This document shows, one piece after another, positions 1-5,530 of a stretch of 6,316 bases of DNA. Position 1 is the first letter of the stretch. The number at the start of each line of letters is the position of its first letter. The position numbers and the translations under genes are program-made. The stretch is from Synergistaceae bacterium (GTDB lineage: Bacteria; Synergistota; Synergistia; Synergistales; Aminobacteriaceae): the NCBI GenBank assembly GCA_017394925.1, contig JAFPWQ010000184.1, positions 1 to 6,316 on the forward strand, given 5' to 3'. Below the pieces are notes generated by a model that was not told where the DNA came from, ran no database searches, and saw nothing but the letters and a program-made list of their open reading frames with translations.

Positions 1-300
1 AAAATCGGCGTTGTCTATGCAGCTATGAGAGACAAAAATTATTCCGGCTGTCTTGAACTTCTGAATCATTATCTTAGTCCCTCACTTTACGTTACGACTG
101 TTCCGGGCATGGCCAGAGCCGCAAGTCCTGATGAATTATCGAATGCCGCAAAAAAATTTTCATGGAGGCGTTTATGTGTGTTTGATGAGCCGTTAGAGGC
201 CGTGAATGAATCCGTGCATGAAAATGATTTGACTCTTGTGTGCGGCAGTTTATACATGATAGGTTACGTAAGGCCCATGCTGTATAATTTGGGAAAATAA
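1..300 (+). CDS. folC: Folylpolyglutamate synthase / dihydrofolate synthase, C-terminal end (partial, 5' cut by window)
   Basis: The reading frame is open from base 1 and stops with TAA at 298-300, giving the last 99 residues of a longer protein. FolC is a cytoplasmic Mur-ligase-family enzyme that joins glutamate to folates (and, in bifunctional forms, to dihydropteroate) using ATP. The fragment matches the FolC C-terminal domain: an AAMRDK block near the start, TTVPG at fragment residues 32-36, RAASPDEL from 39, and the hallmark CGSLYMIG followed by VRP at 81-91. The ATP-binding P-loop and central domain lie upstream of the window, so bifunctionality cannot be judged. The next gene begins 26 bp downstream on the same strand with no terminator between, so folC may be transcribed together with the LprI-like genes. 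The family call is confident from the C-terminal signature alone. Confidence 0.9.
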   Translation, partial: KIGVVYAAMRDKNYSGCLELLNHYLSPSLYVTTVPGMARAASPDELSNAAKKFSWRRLCVFDEPLEAVNESVHENDLTLVCGSLYMIGYVRPMLYNLGK

Positions 301-326
301 AATCTCAAAGGAGGATTTGATTTCTC

Positions 327-692
327 ATGAAACGTATTCTTGCAGTTATCACACTAGTATTTATACTTGCTGTTCCTTCATTCGCTCTCAGTAACAAAGA
401 GTACGGCCGTCTGATGGCTAATGAAGAATTCGCACGCGCAGACAGAAACCTGAATAATGTATATACACATTTGAGGAAAACTGTATCGCGGGCAGTGTGG
501 AGAATCTTAAGCGATGAACAACAAGAATGGGTAGACTGGGGACGGGACGAAGATGCACAGTCATACATTGATAAGGGTTACAACCGCACAAGAGCATACA
601 TACAGGCCACGAATGACAGAGCAGGTTATCTTCCCAGAAGAGCAAAAGCAATCGCAAAAGAAATAGAAAGAGTAAGAAATGGAAGAAGGTAA
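327..692 (+). CDS. Small exported LprI-like (DUF1311-type) protein, first of a tandem pair
   Basis: This 121-aa protein opens with a Sec signal peptide: MKR, a hydrophobic core at residues 4-18, and a likely cleavage after SFA (residue 20). The mature part, about 100 aa, is helical and charged. It carries the spaced pattern D39..LN..Y..L and then Q-x-x-W68-x-x-x-x-R73-D74, which resembles the lysozyme-inhibitor LprI N-terminal/DUF1311 pattern. The cysteines usual in that family are absent; the mature protein has none. A block YIxxGYxRxxAYxxATNDRA follows and is shared with the next gene. AAGGAGG at 308-314, 12 bp before the ATG, is a good though slightly distant ribosome binding site. The stop codon is 6 bp before the next gene, so the two are translated as a pair. 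A cell-envelope location is inferred; lysozyme inhibition is a property of some relatives and is not shown here. Confidence 0.75.
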   Translation: MKRILAVITLVFILAVPSFALSNKEYGRLMANEEFARADRNLNNVYTHLRKTVSRAVWRILSDEQQEWVDWGRDEDAQSYIDKGYNRTRAYIQATNDRAGYLPRRAKAIAKEIERVRNGRR

Positions 693-698
693 TCTTTC

Positions 699-1505
699 AT
701 GAAACGTATATTTATCGCATTAGTTTTAGTGCTTGCAGTTTCGGCTTCAGCATTTGCACTCAGTGATGCGGAATACAGGAGGCTCAAACGCACAAGTTCA
801 GATTTCAGACGCGCAGATAATGAGCTTACACAAGTATGGAAAGAACTTAAAGAATCGTTATCATCAAAAGTGTTTGCTGAACTTCAGAAAAATCAGCGTG
901 AATGGATCCGCAAAGGCCGCGATGATGCCGCAAGGAAATATATCCGTGAAGGTTATTCGAGAGCTGAAGCGTACACAATGGCCACGAATGACAGAGCCGA
1001 ATTATTGCCCGGACTCGCAGAAGAGCTTAACACGTCAAAGCCTGCAAGACCGCGAAGACAGGTAAGACAACCTGCACCAGAACCAAAACCAAAGCCCAGA
1101 CCCGCACCAGAGTCTGAGCCTGTACCAGAGCCGAAACCAGAATCAGAATCAGATGACGATGACAAAGGCGAGATTGAAGAAGAGAGATTCAAGAATCAGG
1201 AACCGGGTGATCCTGAAGGAAATTATTCAAGTAAGAACGCATTCATGACGGTGATTATCACTGATAAAAGCTCAATGGAAGCGTCAGTTACGATAAGCAT
1301 TAAATCACCCGAAGAAGTTACATGGAGTTCTGAAAGCTGGATTGACGGCGATACTTTAGTTCTCTACGATAAGACATACAGCGATTGTTATCTTACGCTT
1401 ACGTTTGAGAAAAACAGAGTGAAAATTGCAGCATCAGAATCCGAAAGCTGGAAGGAAATTCTCGGTGAAGGTGTAACTTTAAGCGGAACGTACACAAAAA
1501 ACTAG
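699..1505 (+). CDS. Exported LprI-like protein with Pro/Glu/Lys-rich linker and C-terminal beta-rich domain
   Basis: This 268-aa paralogue of the preceding gene has three parts after a signal peptide (residues 1-20, cleavage likely after AFA). Residues 21-112 repeat the LprI-like helical domain, with D40..L...W..L, Q-x-x-W69, R74-D75 and the YIREGY...AYTMATNDRA block. Residues 115-160 form a low-complexity linker of Pro, Glu, Lys and Arg ending in an acidic run (DSDDDDKGE-like). Residues 165-268 look beta-rich, with alternating hydrophobic strands and a final GVTLSGTYTKN that resembles the last strand of a small barrel or sandwich. I do not recognise that last domain as a named family. The only Cys in the mature protein is C230. 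A GAAGG motif inside the end of the upstream gene serves as ribosome binding site, about 9 bp before the ATG. A strong terminator follows 25 bp after the stop. Confidence 0.75.
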   Translation: MKRIFIALVLVLAVSASAFALSDAEYRRLKRTSSDFRRADNELTQVWKELKESLSSKVFAELQKNQREWIRKGRDDAARKYIREGYSRAEAYTMATNDRAELLPGLAEELNTSKPARPRRQVRQPAPEPKPKPRPAPESEPVPEPKPESESDDDDKGEIEEERFKNQEPGDPEGNYSSKNAFMTVIITDKSSMEASVTISIKSPEEVTWSSESWIDGDTLVLYDKTYSDCYLTLTFEKNRVKIAASESESWKEILGEGVTLSGTYTKN

Positions 1506-1530
1506 AAAGATTTAGATTCACGAAGACATT

Positions 1531-1566
1531 TCTGCTCCTGTAATAAAATACGGGGGCAGATTTTTT
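1531..1566 (+). terminator. Rho-independent terminator after the LprI-like gene pair
   Basis: TCTGCTCCTG (1531-1540) pairs with CGGGGGCAGA (1551-1560) over 10 bp, including two G-U pairs, around a 10-nt AT-rich loop. Six T residues follow at 1561-1566. It ends the transcript carrying the two LprI-like genes, and possibly folC, and insulates mgtE downstream. Confidence 0.88.
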
Positions 1567-1574
1567 ATGTCATC

Positions 1575-1604
1575 ATGATAAAATTTCACGGTAAATCATA
1601 AAAT
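1575..1604 (+). promoter_or_regulatory. Possible sigma-70-type promoter of mgtE
   Basis: A -10-like TAAAAT (1599-1604, five of six consensus bases) lies 18 bp after a weak -35-like ATGATA (1575-1580, four of six). It sits in the only space between the upstream terminator and mgtE, where a promoter is expected. The region is AT-rich, so chance matches are likely. If real, the leader would be about 30 nt, too short for an M-box magnesium riboswitch. Confidence 0.3.
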
Positions 1605-1642
1605 CATAACTTTCCATACACGACACGGAGGTGTAATTAATC

Positions 1643-2977
1643 ATGCTTGAGAAAATCAAATCCCTTGTTGAAGCAAAGAACGTGAAAGAACTTCGCACAA
1701 TCACGGAAGACATGAACGAAGCAGACATTGCGGATGCCGTTGAAGAACTTGAGCCCGAAGGACGCGTGATATTATTCCGGGCATTGCGTAAGGACATGGC
1801 CGCAGAAGTCTTTGCGTATTTATCGCCCGACACAAAAGAAGCTCTTGTTTCACAGCTCACAGCTCCCGAACTCGGAAGAATCGTTGATGAATTATTCCTT
1901 GATGATGCCGCAGACCTGGTTGAAGAACTGCCCGCTGATGTCGTCAAACGTATTCTTGAGAATGCAAGCCCTGAAACGAGACGCGGAATAAATCAGTTAT
2001 TGCAGTATCAGGAAGATACAGCCGGAAGCATAATGACAACCGAATATATTTCGTTGAGACCTGACATGAACGTTGAAGAATCATTCAGGCATATCAGGGA
2101 AGTAGGAACGGACAAAGAGACGTTATACACATGCTACGTTACAGATCCGAAGGGAATATTAACCGGCGTTGTTACGGTCAGGACGATGCTGTTATCGAAG
2201 TACGAAGACAAGATAGGCGATATTATGACCGACACGAATATAATCAGCGTGAACACGAACGATGACCGTGAACTTGTAACTGAACTTTTCCAGAAATATG
2301 ATTTTATGGCAATTCCTGTTGTCGATTCAGAAAAGCATTTAGTCGGGATTGTTACGGTTGACGATGCTATGGAAGTCCTCGAAGAAGAAAGCACCGAAGA
2401 CTTTCACAAAATGGCGGCCATGCTCCCAATGGATGAGCCGTATCTTGACATGAGCATAGCTGAACTCGCAAAGAAACGCGTTATCTGGCTCATGGTCTTA
2501 ATGATCTCGGCTACACTTTCAGGTTCAATTCTGAATCATTACCAGTCTGTTTTTGCGGCATTACCTGCACTTATCGCGTCAATTCCGATGTTAATGGACA
2601 CAGGCGGCAATGCTGGCTCTCAGTCTTCAACGCTTGTTATTCGCGGAATTGCTGTAGGTGAACTGAGACTGCGTGATGCTCTGACAGTTTTATTCAAAGA
2701 GTTACGCGTGAGCTTAATTGTCGGCGGCGGTCTTGCAATCGTCAATTTCTTCTATAAGTATGCACTCAGCGGTGATTTGCTGCTTTCTATTACTGTCGGT
2801 ATAAGTCTGTTCGCTACGGTCATATTCGCTCAGACAATAGGCGGAATGCTGCCTCTTCTCGCAAAGTCATTGGGATTTGACCCGGCATTAATGGCTGCTC
2901 CGATTGTTACTACGATCGTTGATGCAGGAAGTCTCACGATGTATTTTATGGTTGCAAGTCAGATAATGAATGTGTGA
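1643..2977 (+). CDS. mgtE: MgtE-family magnesium channel/transporter
   Basis: MgtE is a homodimeric inner-membrane Mg2+ channel gated by intracellular Mg2+ bound between its cytoplasmic domains. This 444-aa protein has the full usual length and domain order. Residues 1-128 form the acidic, helical MgtE N domain, ending in the typical YQEDTAGSIM. Residues 130-190 and 194-250 are two CBS domains, the second carrying YDFMAIPVVD and GIVTVDDAMEVL. About 244-270 would be the plug/connecting helix. Five membrane segments fall near 280-297, 303-318, 355-373, 380-405 and 415-440. The family signature GGNAGSQSS is at 321-329. Asp427, in VDAGS of the last helix, lies where the family has its conserved pore aspartate. 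GGAGGTG (1627-1633), 9 bp before the ATG, fixes the start. The stop lies 10 bp before the toxin gene, so read-through into it is likely. Confidence 0.96.
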   Translation: MLEKIKSLVEAKNVKELRTITEDMNEADIADAVEELEPEGRVILFRALRKDMAAEVFAYLSPDTKEALVSQLTAPELGRIVDELFLDDAADLVEELPADVVKRILENASPETRRGINQLLQYQEDTAGSIMTTEYISLRPDMNVEESFRHIREVGTDKETLYTCYVTDPKGILTGVVTVRTMLLSKYEDKIGDIMTDTNIISVNTNDDRELVTELFQKYDFMAIPVVDSEKHLVGIVTVDDAMEVLEEESTEDFHKMAAMLPMDEPYLDMSIAELAKKRVIWLMVLMISATLSGSILNHYQSVFAALPALIASIPMLMDTGGNAGSQSSTLVIRGIAVGELRLRDALTVLFKELRVSLIVGGGLAIVNFFYKYALSGDLLLSITVGISLFATVIFAQTIGGMLPLLAKSLGFDPALMAAPIVTTIVDAGSLTMYFMVASQIMNV

Positions 2978-2982
2978 GGGTG
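2975..2982 (+). promoter_or_regulatory. Ribosome binding site that sets the higB start
   Basis: TGAGGGTG overlaps the mgtE stop codon and lies 5-7 bp before the ATG at 2988. An in-frame ATG at 2970 also exists inside mgtE. It would add six residues (MCEGVN) that do not resemble the family, whereas MPEFEIIFYE at 2988 is a normal start for this toxin family. Confidence 0.6.
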
Positions 2983-2987
2983 TAAAT

Positions 2988-3344
2988 ATGCCTGAATTTG
3001 AGATAATATTCTATGAGAGGAAGAACGGCACTTCACCAGCCAGAGAATTTATTCTGAGCCTCGATAAAAAAATGAGGGCTAAAATGGCAAAGTCTATCAG
3101 AATGCTGGCGACAGAAGGAAATAAACTCAGAGAGCCTTTATCGAAACCATTAGGAGACGGGATTTTTGAGCTTAGAGCACAGATAGCTACAGACATAACA
3201 CGGGTATTTTATTTCTTCATGGTTGGGAATCGTGCAGTTCTGACTCATGGATTCATCAAGAAGACAGAGAAAACGCCTTCGGATGAAATAGAGAGGGCAA
3301 AACGTTACCGGTATGATTATCTGAAAAGGAGAAGAGAAAAATGA
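2988..3344 (+). CDS. higB: HigB-type toxin, RelE superfamily / phage Gp49-like
   Basis: The 118-aa basic protein matches the Gp49-like HigB group of RelE-fold toxins, which are ribosome-dependent mRNA endonucleases. Visible motifs are MPEFEIIFYE, then SPAREFILSL (16-25), the core GDGIFELRA (57-64), TRVFYFF (71-77), and HGFIKKTEKTP (87-97) followed by EIERAKRYRYDYLKRR. Basic residues likely to contact RNA include R63, R72 and K91/K92; this is by analogy with the family. All motifs are present and there is no frameshift, so the toxin looks intact. The order is toxin first, antitoxin second, with an ATGA overlap, as in HigBA systems. It starts 10 bp after mgtE. A poor promoter-like pair (TTGATG at 2919-2924, 17 bp, TATTTT at 2942-2947) lies inside the mgtE end, and no clear operator palindrome was seen. 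Confidence 0.88.
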   Translation: MPEFEIIFYERKNGTSPAREFILSLDKKMRAKMAKSIRMLATEGNKLREPLSKPLGDGIFELRAQIATDITRVFYFFMVGNRAVLTHGFIKKTEKTPSDEIERAKRYRYDYLKRRREK

Positions 3345-3622
3345 CATTCACATTCAATGATTTTATGAAAGAACAAATGCAGGACCCGGAATTCAGATAC
3401 GAGTATGAAGCTCTTGAAGCAGAACAGGAAGTTATGAAGTCAGTTGTTCATGAAAGAGAGAGAATCGGAATGACACAGAAGGAATTTGCAGAGAAAACCG
3501 GCCTTGCAGTGTCAGAACTGAATGAACTCGAATGCGGTTATGCTGACCCTACAATAGCAATGTTTATACGTCTTGCAGAAGGTCTCGGCATGAAACTTAA
3601 GATTGAACTTCAGCCAGCTTAA
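3341..3622 (+). CDS. higA: HigA-type antitoxin, XRE-family helix-turn-helix protein
   Basis: This 93-aa protein is the likely antitoxin of the adjoining toxin; such proteins bind and neutralise the toxin and usually repress their own promoter. Residues 1-33 are an acidic N-terminal stretch with two predicted helices. Residues 36-88 form an XRE/Cro-C1 HTH: ERERIGMTQKEFAEKTGL, then VSELNELECG, then DPTIAMFIRLAEGLGMKL. The short tail KIELQPA is common among HigA-like antitoxins. The ATG overlaps the toxin stop (ATGA at 3341-3344), implying translational coupling. AGGAG at 3327-3331, 9 bp upstream, is its ribosome binding site. The solute-binding protein gene begins 20 bp after the stop with no terminator between. 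Confidence 0.88.
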   Translation: MTFTFNDFMKEQMQDPEFRYEYEALEAEQEVMKSVVHERERIGMTQKEFAEKTGLAVSELNELECGYADPTIAMFIRLAEGLGMKLKIELQPA

Positions 3623-3642
3623 TTTACAGGAGGTTTTTCGCA

Positions 3643-4470
3643 ATGAAAAAATTTTTATTATCTCTCATAGTTGTATGTGTTCTTGCAGTATGTTCATATG
3701 CTGACGTTAAGCCCGCAAAAATCGGTGTGCTTGCCCCAATCGGACAGGATGAGAATGACGTAATCAAATGGTCAGAGAATATCGCCGAAGCAGAAGGCAA
3801 ATCACGAACGTTTAAGAATCATAACGTCATTGTGATTTACGATGATTTGAACTCAATGATTATGGCACTCAGGGCAGGACAGATTGACCGTTTCAGCATA
3901 ACAGAGTACACAGCAGAATATATCACGTCAAGAAATCCTGAGTTTGAACTCATCAATAATAATCATAATCCCATAATAGGCTATGCTCTTGCAATTCGTG
4001 AAGAGGACAGAAAACAGCTTATGGGCATAAACTTGGCGATTAATGACATGAGAGCTGACGGTACACTTGAGCGTCTTATCCGTGAGAATATTATTGATCT
4101 TGGAGACAAAGAACCGATTGCATATGATATGCCCAAAATCGAAAGTGCTGATGTCCTGAGAGTAGCAGTAACCGGAGACCTGCCGCCTATGGACTGCATA
4201 CTTGCTGACGGAAGACCCGCAGGTTTCAATACAGCATTTCTCGCGGAACTGAGCAGGCGCATAAAGAAAAACTTTGAACTCGTGAGCATAAGCGCAGGTG
4301 CAAGACAGACTGCAATAAGTTCAGGACGGGTTGATGTTCTCTTCTGGACAAGAGGAGTATATAACTCAAAACTTGAGCCTTTGCCTTATCCTTTGGACAA
4401 GACCGTAGGAGTCAGCATATCACAGCCGTATTTGCTTGGCAGCAGAACAGCAGTAAAATTGAAGAAGTAA
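3643..4470 (+). CDS. Exported solute-binding protein with apparently permuted family 3 (SBP_bac_3) fold, copy 1
   Basis: This 275-aa protein has a signal peptide with likely cleavage after CSYA (residue 20). C17 in LAVC is a poor lipobox because Val precedes it, so a soluble periplasmic protein is more likely than a lipoprotein. Its motifs match family 3 solute-binding proteins but in swapped order. Residues 26-30 (KIGVL) and 62-105 (IVIYDDLNSMIMALRAGQID...) resemble the usual second lobe. Residues 111-150 (IIGYALAIRE, INDMRADGTLERLI) resemble the usual C-terminus. A linker follows at about 151-170. Residues 171-234 (VLRVAVTGDLPP, ADGRPAGFNTAFLAEL, SSGRVDVLFW) resemble the usual N-terminus, and ISQPYLLGSRTAV (259-271) resembles the strand entering the hinge. 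CAGGAGG (3627-3633) precedes the ATG by 9 bp. No transporter membrane or ATPase gene is adjacent. The ligand is unknown. Confidence 0.82.
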   Translation: MKKFLLSLIVVCVLAVCSYADVKPAKIGVLAPIGQDENDVIKWSENIAEAEGKSRTFKNHNVIVIYDDLNSMIMALRAGQIDRFSITEYTAEYITSRNPEFELINNNHNPIIGYALAIREEDRKQLMGINLAINDMRADGTLERLIRENIIDLGDKEPIAYDMPKIESADVLRVAVTGDLPPMDCILADGRPAGFNTAFLAELSRRIKKNFELVSISAGARQTAISSGRVDVLFWTRGVYNSKLEPLPYPLDKTVGVSISQPYLLGSRTAVKLKK

Positions 4471-4476
4471 GCGCAT

Positions 4477-4523
4477 AAAAAATTGCAGTCAGAGCGTAAA
4501 ACTCCGGCTGCAAAAATTTTTTT
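4477..4523. terminator. Bidirectional terminator between convergent solute-binding protein genes
   Basis: TTGCAGTCAGAG (4483-4494) pairs with CTCCGGCTGCAA (4502-4513) over 12 positions with one A-C mismatch and one G-U pair, around a 7-nt loop. Seven T residues at 4517-4523 serve the plus-strand gene. Six A residues at 4477-4482 give a T run in the opposite direction for the minus-strand gene. The 71-bp space between the two stop codons holds nothing else. Confidence 0.85.
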
Positions 4524-4541
4524 CTTTCATGTTAAGCTATT

Positions 4542-5369
4542 TTATTTTGCTTCACCCTTCTTGCGGATATGAAGATACTTCGTCCAGTCATAATATGATT
4601 CAGAAAGAATAACTCCTTCGGGCACGTCAGGCTGTACACCTTCACCAGCGCGGACCTGGAACCAGAAAACGACATCCGCACGCTTCGATGACAATGCAGC
4701 AGCTCTTGCACCTGACTCAACGTTCATTAATTCGATATTAACTTTAAGACGTCTGCCTATTTCAGCAAGTATAGCCGTGTTGAACCCTGCAGGAGTCCCG
4801 TCTGCCGCAACGTAGTCTATAGGGGGCAAATCTCCCGTAACTGCAACTTTGATTGTCTCTGCTCCCTCGAATTTTTCAAATGTTACTGACTCAGGTGCAT
4901 TTGCTCCGGGATTGGCAATATACTTCGTCTGAAGTCCCACAAGTGTGCCGTCTGCCTTCATAGCCTGCAGTGCATCGTTGAATTTCACGCGGAGAGCATC
5001 GCCGTCATCTTTCCTGAATCCGAATGCAAAGTATACCGGCTTAGTGATCGCTATGGCCGCAATCGTGTAATCTGGATTCGTGTTGATCATGTACTCACCG
5101 ACAGCTTCAGGAAGGTCTATCTCGTTGACTTCTCCCTTATTCAGTCCCATCTGCATGGCCACAAGCGAATCATAAAATACAAATATAGCCGGTTCTCTGT
5201 CGCCTGCACTGAACATTGTCCATAATCCTGACGATAACGCCGCATCCATGTAGGTCTGGAATTCAGCCTGAGTCATGTTAAGCTGAGAGAGAAGACCGAC
5301 ATTGACATCTGCACATGCAGAACCTGCGAATAAAGCTATTAATATAAACGCGCATAAAAATTTTTTCAT
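4542..5369 (-). CDS. Exported solute-binding protein with apparently permuted family 3 (SBP_bac_3) fold, copy 2
   Basis: This convergent paralogue of the gene at 3643 is also 275 aa from the chosen start. The signal peptide ends at SACA (residue 20); there is no good lipobox. The motif order is the same swapped one. VNVGLL (22-27) and IFVFYDSLVAMQMGLNKGEV (62-81) resemble lobe II. VYFAFGFRKD (112-121) and NDALQAMKADGTLVGLQTKY (131-150) resemble the usual C-terminal part. A linker spans about 151-170. IKVAVTGDLPPIDYVAADG (173-191), PAGFNTAILAEIGRRL (193-208) and ADVVFW (231-236) resemble the usual N-terminal part, and ILSESYYDW (254-262) resembles the FS-x-PY motif before the hinge. An upstream GTG at 5378 is in frame but lies inside the Shine-Dalgarno sequence, so the ATG at 5369 is preferred. 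The gene has its own putative promoter and is separated from dnaK by a terminator. The ligand is unknown. Confidence 0.82.
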   Translation of the reverse strand: MKKFLCAFILIALFAGSACADVNVGLLSQLNMTQAEFQTYMDAALSSGLWTMFSAGDREPAIFVFYDSLVAMQMGLNKGEVNEIDLPEAVGEYMINTNPDYTIAAIAITKPVYFAFGFRKDDGDALRVKFNDALQAMKADGTLVGLQTKYIANPGANAPESVTFEKFEGAETIKVAVTGDLPPIDYVAADGTPAGFNTAILAEIGRRLKVNIELMNVESGARAAALSSKRADVVFWFQVRAGEGVQPDVPEGVILSESYYDWTKYLHIRKKGEAK

Positions 5370-5375
5370 TAAGAA

Positions 5376-5382
5376 CACCTCC
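5376..5382 (-). promoter_or_regulatory. Ribosome binding site that sets the start of the minus-strand solute-binding protein
   Basis: On the minus strand GGAGGTG lies 8 bp (counted from GGAGG) before the ATG at 5369. The last three bases are the in-frame GTG that a longest-frame caller would choose; using it would place the start codon inside the binding site. Confidence 0.8.
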
Positions 5383-5389
5383 GTGAATT

Positions 5390-5395
5390 ATTATA
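5390..5395 (-). promoter_or_regulatory. Possible -10 box of the minus-strand solute-binding protein gene
   Basis: A perfect TATAAT reads on the minus strand from 5395 to 5390, in the gap between the dnaK terminator and the gene. No good -35 hexamer lies 16-18 bp upstream, and it is not an extended -10. The implied leader would be only about 14 nt, so the call is tentative. Confidence 0.35.
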
Positions 5396-5475
5396 CTTAC
5401 TTTTTGCAAATATGCATTGCCAAAAGAAAAATGCCCGTAGATGTGAAAAATTTGCTCTAAATCAAAATAGGCAAT

Positions 5476-5508
5476 AAAAAAAAAATTCCCGGCCATTTAC
5501 GACCGGGA
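5476..5508 (-). terminator. Rho-independent terminator of dnaK
   Basis: On the minus strand TCCCGG (5508-5503) pairs with CCGGGA (5492-5487). Three further inner pairs (T-G, C-G, G-T) close a TAAA loop. Ten T residues follow (complement of the A run at 5476-5485). It lies 22 bp after the dnaK stop codon. Confidence 0.88.
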
Positions 5509-5530
5509 TTTATGATTCAATCTCTATGCT

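Noticed and set aside
1152..1166. DDDDK in the linker of the second LprI-like protein, resembling an enteropeptidase site
   Set aside because: It is part of a longer acidic low-complexity run; a match to a five-residue protease site is expected by chance and no processing role is indicated.
953..1192. Minus-strand frame rich in Ser and Gly opposite the LprI-like gene
   Set aside because: It is the antisense reading of the Pro/Glu-rich linker; low-complexity Gly/Ser composition comes from that repeat and there is no ribosome binding site or family resemblance.
1573..1947. Ser/Thr-rich minus-strand frame over the mgtE start
   Set aside because: It is antisense to the well-supported acidic N domain of MgtE and shows no domain or translation signals.
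2970..2987. ATG at 2970 as the higB start
   Set aside because: It lies inside mgtE, has no good ribosome binding site, and adds six residues foreign to the family; the ATG at 2988 follows TGAGGGTG and fits family N-termini.
5370..5378. GTG at 5378 as the start of the minus-strand solute-binding protein
   Set aside because: This GTG forms the last bases of the GGAGGTG ribosome binding site. The ATG at 5369 has ideal spacing and gives a MKKF signal peptide and the same 275-aa length as the paralogue.
5396..5475. Possible small RNA or operator in the gap between dnaK and the minus-strand solute-binding protein
   Set aside because: Apart from the putative -10 box and the dnaK terminator, no inverted repeat, second terminator or conserved RNA structure was visible.
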